DNA from: Streptomyces sp. WM6386
GTDB taxonomy: Bacteria; Actinomycetota; Actinomycetes; Streptomycetales; Streptomycetaceae
Direction: 5' to 3'
DNA length: 62,301 nucleotides
NCBI RefSeq assembly: GCF_000972385.1
Contig: NZ_JXTE01000057.1
Coordinates: forward strand, 1-62,301
Shown here: positions 32,631 through 41,143 of the stretch, piece after piece
Layout of the letters: the number at the start of each line of letters is the position of its first letter
Numbering within the stretch: the stretch's first letter is position 1
The notes under the pieces: generated by a model
Seen by the model: only the letters and a program-made list of their open reading frames with translations
Database searches by the model: none
What the model was told of the DNA's origin: nothing
Made by a program: the position numbers and the translations under genes

Positions 32631-35276
32631 CTACGGCGCCAGCACCTGGCCCAGTCGCGCGTCCGTCGGTGTCGCCAGCGTGGTCTTGCTGTAGATCACC
32701 GCGTCCGCGTACCCGAGGCCCGTGCTGTTGCTCGGCAGGTGGAGGAGGATGCCGTCGCCGGTGTCCTCGTTGTCGGCGCCGAAGGTGAGGTCGGCGCGGC
32801 CGTAGCCGGAGAGGTCGGTCAGGGAGACCGAGGAGCCGAAGCGGTCGTCGGTCTCCGTGGACCCGGGGACGCCCGAGGTGTCCTGCGAGACCGCCACCGA
32901 GCCGGAGCCCGTGAGCCCCGACGCCGTGCCCTTGACCAGGATCGCGTTGCCCGCGTTGGTGCGGTTCACGCCATCGCGGACCAGGTCCTCGCCCGGGGCG
33001 CCCGCGAGGACGTCCGCGTAGCCGTCGGCGTTGTAGTCGCTGACGGAGACCGAGCTGCCGAGCGCGTCGCCGGACTCGTCGCCGCCGGGGACGGACGCCG
33101 TGTCCTGGTGGATCACCGTCATGCCCGTGGTCGTGAAGCCGGTCGACGTGCCCGGCACCATCGTGATCTGGCCGCCCGACTTTCCGCCGGACTCGGAGGC
33201 GACCGGCTGGCCGATGACGATGTCGTCGTAGCCGTTGCCGTTGACGTCACCGGCGGCGATGGACCGGCCGCCCTTGACGGAGATCACGCCGGCCTTGGTC
33301 AGTCCGGTCGCCGAGCCCGCGAAGCGGACCACGCGGCCGATGCCGCCGGTGTCGCGGTAGTTGAGGGCGACGTCCGCGTAGCCGTCCCGGTTGAAGTCGC
33401 CCGTCGCGGCGTCCAGGTAGGCGACCGCGCCGGTGGCGGAGGTGAGCGTGCCGTACGTGTACTTTCCGGTGCCCAGCCGCGCGTTCCAGTTGCCGCCCTT
33501 GCCGGCGCCCGCCGAGAAGACGTCGGCCTTGCCGTCGCCGTCGAAGTCACCGACGGCGACGGTCGAGCCGAGCTTGGCGCCGGCCGCCGTGACACCCGAA
33601 GTGGTGTACGAGAAGCCGGTGTTCAGCGCCGGTCCGTACATCACCGTGACGTTGCCCCGGTCGGCGTTGCCGCTGGTGTCGTCCTCGCCGGGGGAGCCGA
33701 CGGCGAGGTCGGCGTAGCCGTCGCCGTTGACGTCGCCCCAGGCGGTCGAGGTGCCGAAGGCGTCACCGGTCTCGGAGGAACCGGGGACGCCCGCGCTGTT
33801 CTGGGTGAGTGTCACCTTCGAAGCCGTGACGGGTCCGTCGACGCCGCCCGGGATCACCTTCACCGCGTTGGCCTTCGGTACGCCCGCGACCAGGTCGGTC
33901 ACACCGTCCCGGTTGTAGTCGGAGGTGGCGAGGGCGTGCGAGATGCCCGGCGTCTTCGCGAGCGTGGCGATCGTCGACAGCTTCGAGTAGAGGTTGGCGC
34001 CGGGGCAGGCCGTGGCGTTGGTGTCCCGGTGCCCGAAGACCCGGGGCAGCGTGATCGAGGAGCCCTTGGCGACCTTGTTGCCGTCGACGCCGGCGTCGCT
34101 GCCGGAGACCAGGGTGACCTTGCCGGTCGGGTCGATGCCGTACATCCCGAACTTCCACGCCACGATCCGCGCGATGGCGTCGAGCGCGGCCTTGCTCGGC
34201 TTGGCGCTCTCGTAGTTGCCGATGTACGAGATGCCGACCGTGTTCGTGTTGAACCCGATGTCGTGCGCGCCGATCACCGGCAGGTCCATGCCGCCGCTGC
34301 GGCCCTCGAAGATCTGGCCGCACTTGTCGACGACGAAGTTGTAGCCGATGTCGTAGTAGCCGCGCGCGAAGTGCTCCTGCTGGATGGAGCGCAACCGGGC
34401 CCGGGAGTCGGCGCAGGACAGGGTGTTGTCGCTGTCCATGCCGGTGTGGTGGATGACGGCGGCCTTGATCTCGGTGCCGTAGCCGGGTGTGCCGTCGTAG
34501 TCCGTGGACGCGCCCCACTCGGCCTGGGTGATCACCGGCGGCTTCACGACCGTGGAGGGGCGGGGTGCCGGGACGGTGGGTGTGGGAGACGCGGATGCCG
34601 AGGCCGAACCGGACGGCGAGGCCGACGCAGAGGGTGACGTCGAGTCGGAGGGCGACGCCGACACGGAAGGTGACGTCGAGTCGGAGGGCGACGCCGACGG
34701 TGTGCCTGTCTCCGCCACGAACGCCGCCGGCTCCACCCCCCTGCCCTTGGGATCCGTACCGGGGTCGAGGAGCTTGACGTCCATCCCGGCCGGCTGCCCA
34801 CCGGCCTCCGTGCCGTCCGCGTTCACGACCCGCACCTCGACACCGTCGGAGTCACCGGTCCACAGCGACTCCGTACCGCCCCGCAGCGCGGCCCGCTCGC
34901 CCTCGGCCCCGTCGGCCTGGCTCGGATCGTCCTGGAGCTTCTGCCAGCCCGACCACTTGCCCGACCCGGCGTCCCGGGTGCGCACTTCGGCCGTGCCCGG
35001 GGACTTCGCGTCGGGGTTGTCCCAGGTGACGAGGACCGCGCTGAACCGGTCCGTCTCCCGCCGGTCGAGCCCCTTGCGGCCCGAGCCCTCGCTCTGGAGC
35101 TTGAGCGTGTGGACGGTCGACCCACGGCTCCCGGCCCTGCTGTCGGACTGCGCGCTCGGATCGGCCATGGCGTACGTGGCGATGCCGGCACCGCTCAGCA
35201 CGACGGCCCCGGCGGTCAGCCAGGCCCGTCTTCTGAGACTGAGCGGTCTGTACGCACGGCTGCTGCGAGGACTCAA
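32631..35276 (-). CDS. Secreted PGRP-type N-acetylmuramoyl-L-alanine amidase with FG-GAP repeats
   Basis: The roughly 881-residue extracellular protein has a signal peptide, an N-terminal beta region, a long Ser/Pro/Asp linker and a peptidoglycan recognition/amidase domain with zinc-ligand motifs AVIHHTG and VFGHRDTNATACPG. About six FG-GAP/VCBS repeats follow, each with a DYNADGYADVLAGAPGED-like calcium loop, probably forming a beta propeller. It is expected to bind or cut peptidoglycan. The start is TTG 35276 (AGGGG eight bases upstream) or GTG 35285. The linker contains a 36-bp tandem nucleotide repeat. Confidence 0.9.
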   Translation of the reverse strand: MSPRSSRAYRPLSLRRRAWLTAGAVVLSGAGIATYAMADPSAQSDSRAGSRGSTVHTLKLQSEGSGRKGLDRRETDRFSAVLVTWDNPDAKSPGTAEVRTRDAGSGKWSGWQKLQDDPSQADGAEGERAALRGGTESLWTGDSDGVEVRVVNADGTEAGGQPAGMDVKLLDPGTDPKGRGVEPAAFVAETGTPSASPSDSTSPSVSASPSDSTSPSASASPSGSASASASPTPTVPAPRPSTVVKPPVITQAEWGASTDYDGTPGYGTEIKAAVIHHTGMDSDNTLSCADSRARLRSIQQEHFARGYYDIGYNFVVDKCGQIFEGRSGGMDLPVIGAHDIGFNTNTVGISYIGNYESAKPSKAALDAIARIVAWKFGMYGIDPTGKVTLVSGSDAGVDGNKVAKGSSITLPRVFGHRDTNATACPGANLYSKLSTIATLAKTPGISHALATSDYNRDGVTDLVAGVPKANAVKVIPGGVDGPVTASKVTLTQNSAGVPGSSETGDAFGTSTAWGDVNGDGYADLAVGSPGEDDTSGNADRGNVTVMYGPALNTGFSYTTSGVTAAGAKLGSTVAVGDFDGDGKADVFSAGAGKGGNWNARLGTGKYTYGTLTSATGAVAYLDAATGDFNRDGYADVALNYRDTGGIGRVVRFAGSATGLTKAGVISVKGGRSIAAGDVNGNGYDDIVIGQPVASESGGKSGGQITMVPGTSTGFTTTGMTVIHQDTASVPGGDESGDALGSSVSVSDYNADGYADVLAGAPGEDLVRDGVNRTNAGNAILVKGTASGLTGSGSVAVSQDTSGVPGSTETDDRFGSSVSLTDLSGYGRADLTFGADNEDTGDGILLHLPSNSTGLGYADAVIYSKTTLATPTDARLGQVLAP
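34633..34698. repeat. 36-bp tandem repeat in the amidase linker
   Basis: The 30-base sequence beginning GGTGACGTCGAGTCGGAGGG at 34633 recurs at 34669, a 36-base period, encoding a 12-residue Ser-Pro-Ser-Asp-Ser-Thr type unit. It is likely to vary in number between strains. Confidence 0.75.
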
Positions 35277-35361
35277 GAATCCCACCCCTGAAAGATGAAC
35301 ACGGTCGTATCGGCCGCCACTTGGGCAGCACTTACAGACAGCGCAGGGCTTTGGCCAAACA

Positions 35362-35376
35362 TCACGCGTTGCGTGA
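35362..35376. promoter_or_regulatory. 15-bp palindrome in a divergent promoter region
   Basis: TCACGC-GTT-GCGTGA is a perfect 6+3+6 palindrome, 86 bases upstream of the PGRP start and about 145 bases upstream of the 35521 gene. It is a good candidate operator. The surrounding 35290-35420 is slightly AT-rich. No regulator gene is adjacent. Confidence 0.4.
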
Positions 35377-35520
35377 CCGACGACGTACGAGAAAACAAAA
35401 GGTTGCACGGAGTCTGTGACGCATCTGTGTGGGAAGGGCCACGTCCGTGGCCCGTGATGTTCCTGAAGCGGCATCCGCTGGGACAGCGGGGAGTGCAAGC
35501 CGAACGAAGGGGTGGGGCCC

Positions 35521-35955
35521 ATGGAGAGGCAGGCCGAACGGGTGCCGTGCGCGAGCGGGATGCGGGCGCGGGCGGCGGAGTTCGTCGCCCGGGTCACCGC
35601 GCGCAACCGGCTGCCGCTGGACTACTCCGTGGCCAGTCTGCGGGTCGTCGACTTCCTGGTCGACGGGTTGCGCAAGGGGGGTGCCGACCGGGAGCGGGCG
35701 AGCGGGCCGCTGCTCGCGCTGGGTGCCTACGTCGGTGAGGTGCTGGTGCGCCGGGCGGGCGCGGTGTGGGTCGATCTGGACGAGGCGCAGCGGGGGTACT
35801 TCGGTCAGCCGGTCGGCGTCCGGATGCCCGACGGCCGGGTCTGGAACCCCCTGGGCAAGGTCCTCAACCGCTTCGAGGCGGGCGGCCCCGAGGAGTCCCT
35901 GCAGACCTTCTATCTGACCCTGCACGGGCGGGTCCGGCGAAGGAGCGCGGTGTGA
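35521..35955 (+). CDS. Hypothetical protein, paralog of the 32148 gene
   Basis: The 144-residue protein has no recognised family. It shares LDYS...SL...VD..V..LR and GAYVGEVLVRRAGAVW with the 32148 product and adds a C-terminal FYLTLHGRVRRR segment. Its stop overlaps the GTG of the DUF4241 gene by 4 bases, so the two are translationally coupled and may act together. ATG 35521 was chosen; a GTG at 35512 is possible. Confidence 0.72.
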   Translation: MERQAERVPCASGMRARAAEFVARVTARNRLPLDYSVASLRVVDFLVDGLRKGGADRERASGPLLALGAYVGEVLVRRAGAVWVDLDEAQRGYFGQPVGVRMPDGRVWNPLGKVLNRFEAGGPEESLQTFYLTLHGRVRRRSAV

Positions 35956-37172
35956 GGCGGACCATCGACGTCGCTTACGGCATGGGCTGGGACGCCGGGT
36001 CCGTCCTCGGGCCGATCGGTCCCGAGGAGGCGGCCGCGCGGGATGCGGCGGGGCAGCCGTACGCCGTCGTACTGCGGCAGACCGGCAGCGCCGAGGCCGT
36101 CGTGGCGCAGGTGGCACGGGCGCGGAACTACCTCGGTACAGCGGTGTACGACGACCGGGGGCGGCGCTTCCTGGAGGTCGACCTGCGGCAGCTGGACGCG
36201 GACCGGCTCTTTCTGCGGCGCCGGCGTGCGTGGGTCTACCCGGACGACCTGGCGCCCGAGTTCGCGCCGGACGCGGGGCGGGTCACGGTGTCGCTGTGGC
36301 CGGACGGGCGGGGCTCCGAGGTCGTCGAGCCGCAGGGCGACAAGGGTGGCTCGCGGCACACGGTCGCCCAGGTGCCGGACGAGCAGCGGTGGTTCGAGGT
36401 GCCCCGGTTCGGGTGCTGGGAGCGGCTGTTCGCGCCGCTGGGCATCGAGGGCGCGGACCGCGTCGAGCTGCGGGAGACCACGGACGTACCGAAGGGCGAG
36501 AGCGTCGAGCCCAACTGGCGGGCGCCCGAGGGGATGCGGCCCGGGCCGCTGGCCGAACTGTTCGTCGCGGGCACCCGGTTCTCGTCACCCGACGGCGACT
36601 ACACCGTGCGCGAGCCGATCGAGGCGGGGACGCTGCTGCTGCCCAGCGGGCGGCTGGTGGCGAAGGACCCCACGTACGGGGCGTGCGACGAGGGCGCCGG
36701 GTTCACCGTGACGGTGGCGCCCGGGAGTTACCCGGTGCAGATCGCCCGCGCCGCCGCGACGTTCGAGGAGTACGTCGCCGCGCGCGTCCTGGTCTGCGAC
36801 CGGCCGGCCGTGCGCTGGGAGGCCGCGCTGCTCGACGGGCAGGACGAACGGCTGCTGGGCGAGGGCGAGTTCTACGGCTTCGGGGTCGACGCCGGTACGG
36901 CCGCCTTCACCGACGCCACCGCCGCACCCGACCTCGGGCGCCGGTACTGGGACGATCTCGTCGCCGGTACGCAGGTGGAGGACGTCCACGGTGTCGCGGT
37001 CGTCGACGACCCGGCGAACGGCACCAATCTCGTCGCCTACCCGAGCGGCCGGGGCGACGGCTCCTACCCGGTGTGGGTGGGCCGGGACCGGGAGGGCGAG
37101 GTCACGTGCTTCGTGGCGGACATGCTGGTCCTGCACCGGGCGGAGCCGAGCACGGCGGAGGCCGTCACCTGA
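35952..37172 (+). CDS. DUF4241 protein
   Basis: The 406-residue product contains a C-terminal DUF4241 domain (PVQIARAAATFEEYVAARVLV and FYGFGVDAGTAAFTDA) after about 200 residues of less conserved sequence starting RTIDVAYGMGWDAGSV. It has no signal or membrane segment. DUF4241 proteins are of unknown function and occur near toxin/immunity genes in some genomes. The GTG start overlaps the upstream stop by 4 bases (GTGA). It is the second gene of a two-gene operon with the 35521 gene. Confidence 0.78.
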   Translation: MRRTIDVAYGMGWDAGSVLGPIGPEEAAARDAAGQPYAVVLRQTGSAEAVVAQVARARNYLGTAVYDDRGRRFLEVDLRQLDADRLFLRRRRAWVYPDDLAPEFAPDAGRVTVSLWPDGRGSEVVEPQGDKGGSRHTVAQVPDEQRWFEVPRFGCWERLFAPLGIEGADRVELRETTDVPKGESVEPNWRAPEGMRPGPLAELFVAGTRFSSPDGDYTVREPIEAGTLLLPSGRLVAKDPTYGACDEGAGFTVTVAPGSYPVQIARAAATFEEYVAARVLVCDRPAVRWEAALLDGQDERLLGEGEFYGFGVDAGTAAFTDATAAPDLGRRYWDDLVAGTQVEDVHGVAVVDDPANGTNLVAYPSGRGDGSYPVWVGRDREGEVTCFVADMLVLHRAEPSTAEAVT

Positions 37173-37352
37173 CCAGGCCGTGGACGCGGTGGATCCGGGG
37201 AAGCCCGCCGCGTCCACGGCCTCCCCGCGACACGCGGGGCGCAGTGACACATCTGGGGCGTCCGGCGCTGTTGACCGTGGGGGAACACCCGCAGGGGCGG
37301 TCATGCAGAACGGTGCCGGACCGCCACGAACAAGTACGGACGAGGACAGTTC

Positions 37353-37973
37353 TTGGGTCGAGGAGGGGAACCCCGCCGCGTGCAGGCGTACGACGGGGAG
37401 CTTGGCGCGGCCGTCGCGCGGGCCCAGGAAGGCGACGAGGCCGCCTTCGCGGTCGCGTACCGGCTCGTGCAGCCCGGCCTGCTCGGCTACCTCCGCGGGA
37501 TCGTCGGCGACGACGCCGAGGATGTGGCCTCCGACGCCTGGCTGGAGATCGCCCGCGACCTCGGCCGGTTCAAGGGCGACGGGGCCGGCTTCCGCGGCTG
37601 GACCGCCACCATCGGCCGGCACCGGGCGCTGGACCATCTGCGCCGGCTGCGGGTGCGGCCCCGGTCGGCGGCGCTGGAGCAGGACGTACTGGATCTGCCG
37701 GGCCCGCACAGCACCCACGACCAGGCGCTGGAGTCCATCTCCACGGACCACGCCCTGGAGCTGGTCCGGGGCCTGCCCCGCGATCAGGCGGAGGCCGTGC
37801 TGCTGCGGGTGGTCGTCGGCCTCGACGGCCCCGCCGCCGCCCGCGTCCTCGGCAAGCGGCCGGGTGCGGTGCGTACCGCCGCCTACCGGGGGCTGAAGCG
37901 TCTGGCTCAGCAGCTGGGCGTCGAGAGTGTGACGGATGACGATCCCCGGACGCTGGGGGAGTCGAAGCAGTGA
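37353..37973 (+). CDS. ECF-type sigma factor, copy A of a tandem pair
   Basis: The 206-residue sigma factor has region 2 (LVQPGLLGYLRGIVGDDAEDVASDAWLEIARDL, FRGWTATIGRHRALDHLRR) and region 4 (LPRDQAEAVLLRVVVGLDGPAAARVLGKRPGAVRTAAYRGLKRL). It closely resembles the sigma factor at 39035 along its whole length, with shared AEDVAS.AWL.IARDL and KRPGAVRTAA.RGLK motifs. The TTG start at 37353 has a GAGGA site seven bases upstream; GTG 37380 is the alternative. A probable membrane anti-sigma gene follows. Confidence 0.88.
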   Translation: MGRGGEPRRVQAYDGELGAAVARAQEGDEAAFAVAYRLVQPGLLGYLRGIVGDDAEDVASDAWLEIARDLGRFKGDGAGFRGWTATIGRHRALDHLRRLRVRPRSAALEQDVLDLPGPHSTHDQALESISTDHALELVRGLPRDQAEAVLLRVVVGLDGPAAARVLGKRPGAVRTAAYRGLKRLAQQLGVESVTDDDPRTLGESKQ

Positions 37974-38030
37974 AGGACGACGACGGCGGCGGCAGGCCGG
38001 ACAGGAACAGGGACAGGGACGGGAACGGGC

Positions 38031-38738
38031 ATGGGTGAAGGGCGGAGCGGCGGCGAGGTCCCCGGCCGTCGGCATGGGCACCCCGGCGGTACCGGTTCCC
38101 CGAACGCCGACGGGTCCGACGGCCTGGAGACGCTGCTCGCCGCCGCCATGCGCGAGGACGCCGGCCCACGCGCGAACCGCGCCGGTGACGAGGGCGAGCG
38201 GCAGGCCGTCGCCGCGTTCCGGGCCGCCCGCGACGCCGGGGCGCACCGGTCCCGCACCCGCCGCCGGGACGACTGGCGGCCCCGGGAGCAGCGCCGGCTG
38301 TCCCGTTCGCTGCGGACCACGCTCTCCGTGTTCCTGGCGAGCCTCACCCTCGGCGGCGTCGCGTTCGCCACGATCGGCACGGGCGGCTCGTCGCCCGAGG
38401 CCGAGAAGAAGGACCCGCCCCGGCCGCCGACGTCCGCCCCCGCGCGGCAGCCGAGCACCACCGCCCCCGCCACCGAAAGCCCTTCCGCGCAGCCCGACCG
38501 CCCGGTCACCGCCCAGGACACCGAGGCCCACTGCCGCGCCTACGAGAAGGTGCGGGGCCGCGGCAACGCACTGAACTCCACGGCCTGGCAGCGGCTCGTG
38601 GAAGCGGCGGGTGGTGAGGGGAACGTCCCGCAGTACTGCGCGGACCAACTGGCGCAGGGCAAGAAGGCGGACGAGCCCGGTAAGAGCGAGAAGAGCGAGA
38701 AGAACGCCGAGGACAGGGCCGGCAAGAAGAAGCAGTAG
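38031..38738 (+). CDS. Anti-sigma-like membrane protein, copy A
   Basis: The 235-residue protein has a charged cytoplasmic part, one membrane segment (about residues 93-112), a Pro/Thr/Ser-rich stalk and an outer domain with two cysteines (TEAHCRAYEKV and QYCADQLAQG), ending in a Lys/Glu tail. The layout and position 57 bases after an ECF sigma gene suggest an anti-sigma or cognate surface sensor. No zinc motif is seen. Confidence 0.68.
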   Translation: MGEGRSGGEVPGRRHGHPGGTGSPNADGSDGLETLLAAAMREDAGPRANRAGDEGERQAVAAFRAARDAGAHRSRTRRRDDWRPREQRRLSRSLRTTLSVFLASLTLGGVAFATIGTGGSSPEAEKKDPPRPPTSAPARQPSTTAPATESPSAQPDRPVTAQDTEAHCRAYEKVRGRGNALNSTAWQRLVEAAGGEGNVPQYCADQLAQGKKADEPGKSEKSEKNAEDRAGKKKQ

Positions 38739-38764
38739 CCCGGCAGGACCCCGCAGCCAATGCA

Positions 38765-38806
38765 ACGGCCGGGGCCGCCACCCCCCACAGGAGAGGCCCC
38801 GGCCGT
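38765..38806. terminator. Hairpin terminator after the first ECF pair
   Basis: ACGGCCGGGGCC (38765-38776) pairs perfectly with GGCCCCGGCCGT (38795-38806) around an 18-base loop, 26 bases after the stop of the 38031 gene. The remaining bases to 39034 hold the promoter of the second ECF pair; I see no gene in them. Confidence 0.8.
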
Positions 38807-39034
38807 CGCGCGGCACGGGCCGCGCGGCGACCCGTACTTCCTACAGCGCCATGGATGCGTTTTCTGTCACACAGGGGGAGTACCCGCCCCGTCCCGCGGT
38901 AGTTGCATCTTGTACGGACATGGACGAGCAGCGGTTTCAGGTCGTAACGTGCCTTTCGCGCCGAGCGCGGAAGCGAGAGATCACCGCAATCGCAGGCGGC
39001 CTCGGGGCCGCGACCATCGACTGAGGAACCATGC

Positions 39035-39697
39035 GTGCTGGGGGATGACGCGGAGCTGACCGCCGCGGTGCTTGCGGCGCAGGACGGGGACGAGACCGCG
39101 TTCCGGACTGTGTACCGCGCCGTGCACCCGCGGCTGCTCGGATACGTCCGGACGCTGGTCGGTGATCCGGATGCCGAGGACGTCGCCTCCGAGGCGTGGC
39201 TGCAGATCGCCCGGGACCTCGAGCGGTTCAGCGGGGACGCGGACCGCTTTCGCGGCTGGGCCGCCCGTATCGCCCGTAACCGCGCCCTGGACCACATACG
39301 TATGCGCGGCCGCCGCCCCGCCATCGGCGGCGACGAGAGCGAGCTCACGGGGAAGGCCGGCGCGTCCGACACCGCGGGCGAGGCCATCGAGGCCCTGGCC
39401 ACCGACAGCACCCTCTCCCTCATCGCCCGTCTTCCGCAGGACCAGGCCGAGGCCGTCGTGCTGCGGGTGGTGGTGGGCCTCGACGCCAAGACCGCCGCCG
39501 AGACGCTGGGCAAGCGGCCGGGGGCGGTACGGACCGCCGCGCATCGGGGTCTGAAGAAGCTGGCCGAACTGCTCGGCGCCGATCCGGAAGCGGACGGTGT
39601 GCTCGACGCGCTGCCGCCCCAGCGAGAACCGCACCCTCGTACGGTGACGTCCGCGAGTGTGACGCATACGCGTCCGCGGACGCAGAAGGACATGTGA
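39035..39697 (+). CDS. ECF-type sigma factor, copy B of a tandem pair
   Basis: The 220-residue sigma factor has region 2 (VHPRLLGYVRTLVGDPDAEDVASEAWLQIARDL) and region 4 (LPQDQAEAVVLRVVVGLDAKTAAETLGKRPGAVRTAAHRGLKKLAELLG), strongly similar to copy A. It differs in a C-terminal tail of about 35 residues rich in Thr, Pro and Arg. GTG start. Its stop overlaps the following gene's ATG by one base. Confidence 0.88.
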   Translation: MLGDDAELTAAVLAAQDGDETAFRTVYRAVHPRLLGYVRTLVGDPDAEDVASEAWLQIARDLERFSGDADRFRGWAARIARNRALDHIRMRGRRPAIGGDESELTGKAGASDTAGEAIEALATDSTLSLIARLPQDQAEAVVLRVVVGLDAKTAAETLGKRPGAVRTAAHRGLKKLAELLGADPEADGVLDALPPQREPHPRTVTSASVTHTRPRTQKDM

Positions 39698-40953
39698 TGG
39701 CCGACAAGCAGTACGGGTGGCTGGACCGCGAAACGGCGGAGCGTTTGCTGCGCGGCGAGTCACTGGACAACGCTGTCGACGCCGCCGACCGCGACGATGC
39801 CGAGCGTCTCGCCAAGACCCTCGGCGCGCTCTCCGTGGAACCCCCGATGAGCAGCGCCGAACTCCCCGGCGAGGCCGCTGCCCTGGCCGCCTTCCGCAAG
39901 GCACACGCGAACCGCGGCCCGGCTACCGCCGGGCACACCCACCCGGCCCCCGGGGCCACGCCCACCGCAGACACCCCCTCGCCGGGCGCCGCCTCAGCTC
40001 ACGCCCCGTCGCCCGCAGACTCAGGACACACGTCGTCGGCCGCCCCCTCAGCGCCCGCCTCCCCGACCACTGCCTCCGGCCACACGCAGCCGACTGACCC
40101 TGTCGGCCACGCCTCGCCGGCGGCGGACTTCGGGCGCGCCTTGTCCGGCGCTGCGCCGGGTGACGCCCTGTCGGGCAGCCCCTCCACCGACGCCGGGCTC
40201 ATCCGTATCGGTGTCGCCGGTCATCGCGCCCCGCGTACCCGGCGCCGGCGGACCGTGCGGTTCGGGGTGGCTGCGGTGGTGGCGTTCGGGATGGTCGGTG
40301 GGGTGGTTGCCGCGGCTGCGACCGGAGTGCTGCCGAGGCCGTTCGGGGAGGACGAGCCGCGGCCGGGTGCCTCGGTGTCGGCCGCCGTGACGCCGGACCG
40401 TCCGCTGGTGTCGCCGTCGCCGGACGGTGCCGCGGAGGATGAGCCGAGGCCCGAAGGATCCGTCGGCGCCTCCCCCGATCAAGGCACCCCGCGTACCGAC
40501 GCGGGCGGCGCTCCGAGCGCCGACCCCGACGGGCACGGCCGGACGGGCGGCTTCGGTTCCTGGTGGGACGGGGCCCCGTCGGCCTGCCGCGACATCCGTG
40601 ACGGCAAGCGGCTGTCCACCGACCGCAGACGCGCCCTGGAAGGGCTGGCGGGCGGCTCCACGCGCGTGTGGAAGTACTGCAAGGACGTACTGAAGACCTC
40701 CGACGGTCAGGCCGGTCGGGAAGACGACCGCAAGGACTCGGACAAGGACCAGGACGGTCCGGGCGGTGACGACGAAAGCCACCACGGAGCCCCCGGCGGG
40801 AACGGCAACGGCCACGGCCGCGGCAACGACCACCACCAGAACGGGGGCCTCTCCACCCCCTCGCCGTCCCCGTCGGACGACACCGCGATTCAACCGAAAC
40901 GTGCCGCCGCCGTTCCCGAACCGTCGCCCAACCCGTCGTACTCCGCCCTGTGA
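39697..40953 (+). CDS. Anti-sigma-like membrane protein, copy B
   Basis: The 418-residue protein has an N-terminal region (YGWLDRETAERLLRGE) that could bind a sigma factor, a long Pro/Ala/Thr-rich cytoplasmic linker, one membrane segment (about residues 186-210), and an outer part with a Cys pair (SACRDIRDGKRLSTDRRRAL and WKYCKDVLK) followed by a His/Gly/Asp-rich low-complexity tail. It overlaps the sigma gene by one base and corresponds to the 38031 product of copy A, although much longer in its linkers. Confidence 0.68.
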   Translation: MADKQYGWLDRETAERLLRGESLDNAVDAADRDDAERLAKTLGALSVEPPMSSAELPGEAAALAAFRKAHANRGPATAGHTHPAPGATPTADTPSPGAASAHAPSPADSGHTSSAAPSAPASPTTASGHTQPTDPVGHASPAADFGRALSGAAPGDALSGSPSTDAGLIRIGVAGHRAPRTRRRRTVRFGVAAVVAFGMVGGVVAAAATGVLPRPFGEDEPRPGASVSAAVTPDRPLVSPSPDGAAEDEPRPEGSVGASPDQGTPRTDAGGAPSADPDGHGRTGGFGSWWDGAPSACRDIRDGKRLSTDRRRALEGLAGGSTRVWKYCKDVLKTSDGQAGREDDRKDSDKDQDGPGGDDESHHGAPGGNGNGHGRGNDHHQNGGLSTPSPSPSDDTAIQPKRAAAVPEPSPNPSYSAL

Positions 40954-41097
40954 CCTGCACGTCCCCCAGGGCGTTGAACTTTTTTCGCGACGGGTGTGAC
41001 ATTTTCGGCCGCGGTGGCGCTGAGATGAGTGAGCCGACTGGTCATCGGCCGTCGCACAGAGCCGGGGTTCCCCCCGTACTCACGGCTCGTGCACCTC

Positions 41098-41136
41098 GGC
41101 GCGGGCGGGACACGTTCCCCCGGTCCCGCCCGCGCC
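41098..41136. terminator. 14-bp perfect bidirectional hairpin
   Basis: GGCGCGGGCGGGAC (41098-41111) pairs perfectly with GTCCCGCCCGCGCC (41123-41136) across 11 bases. It lies between the convergent anti-sigma-like gene and the L,D-transpeptidase gene, 7 bases from the latter's stop. Confidence 0.88.
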
Positions 41137-41143
41137 CCACAGG

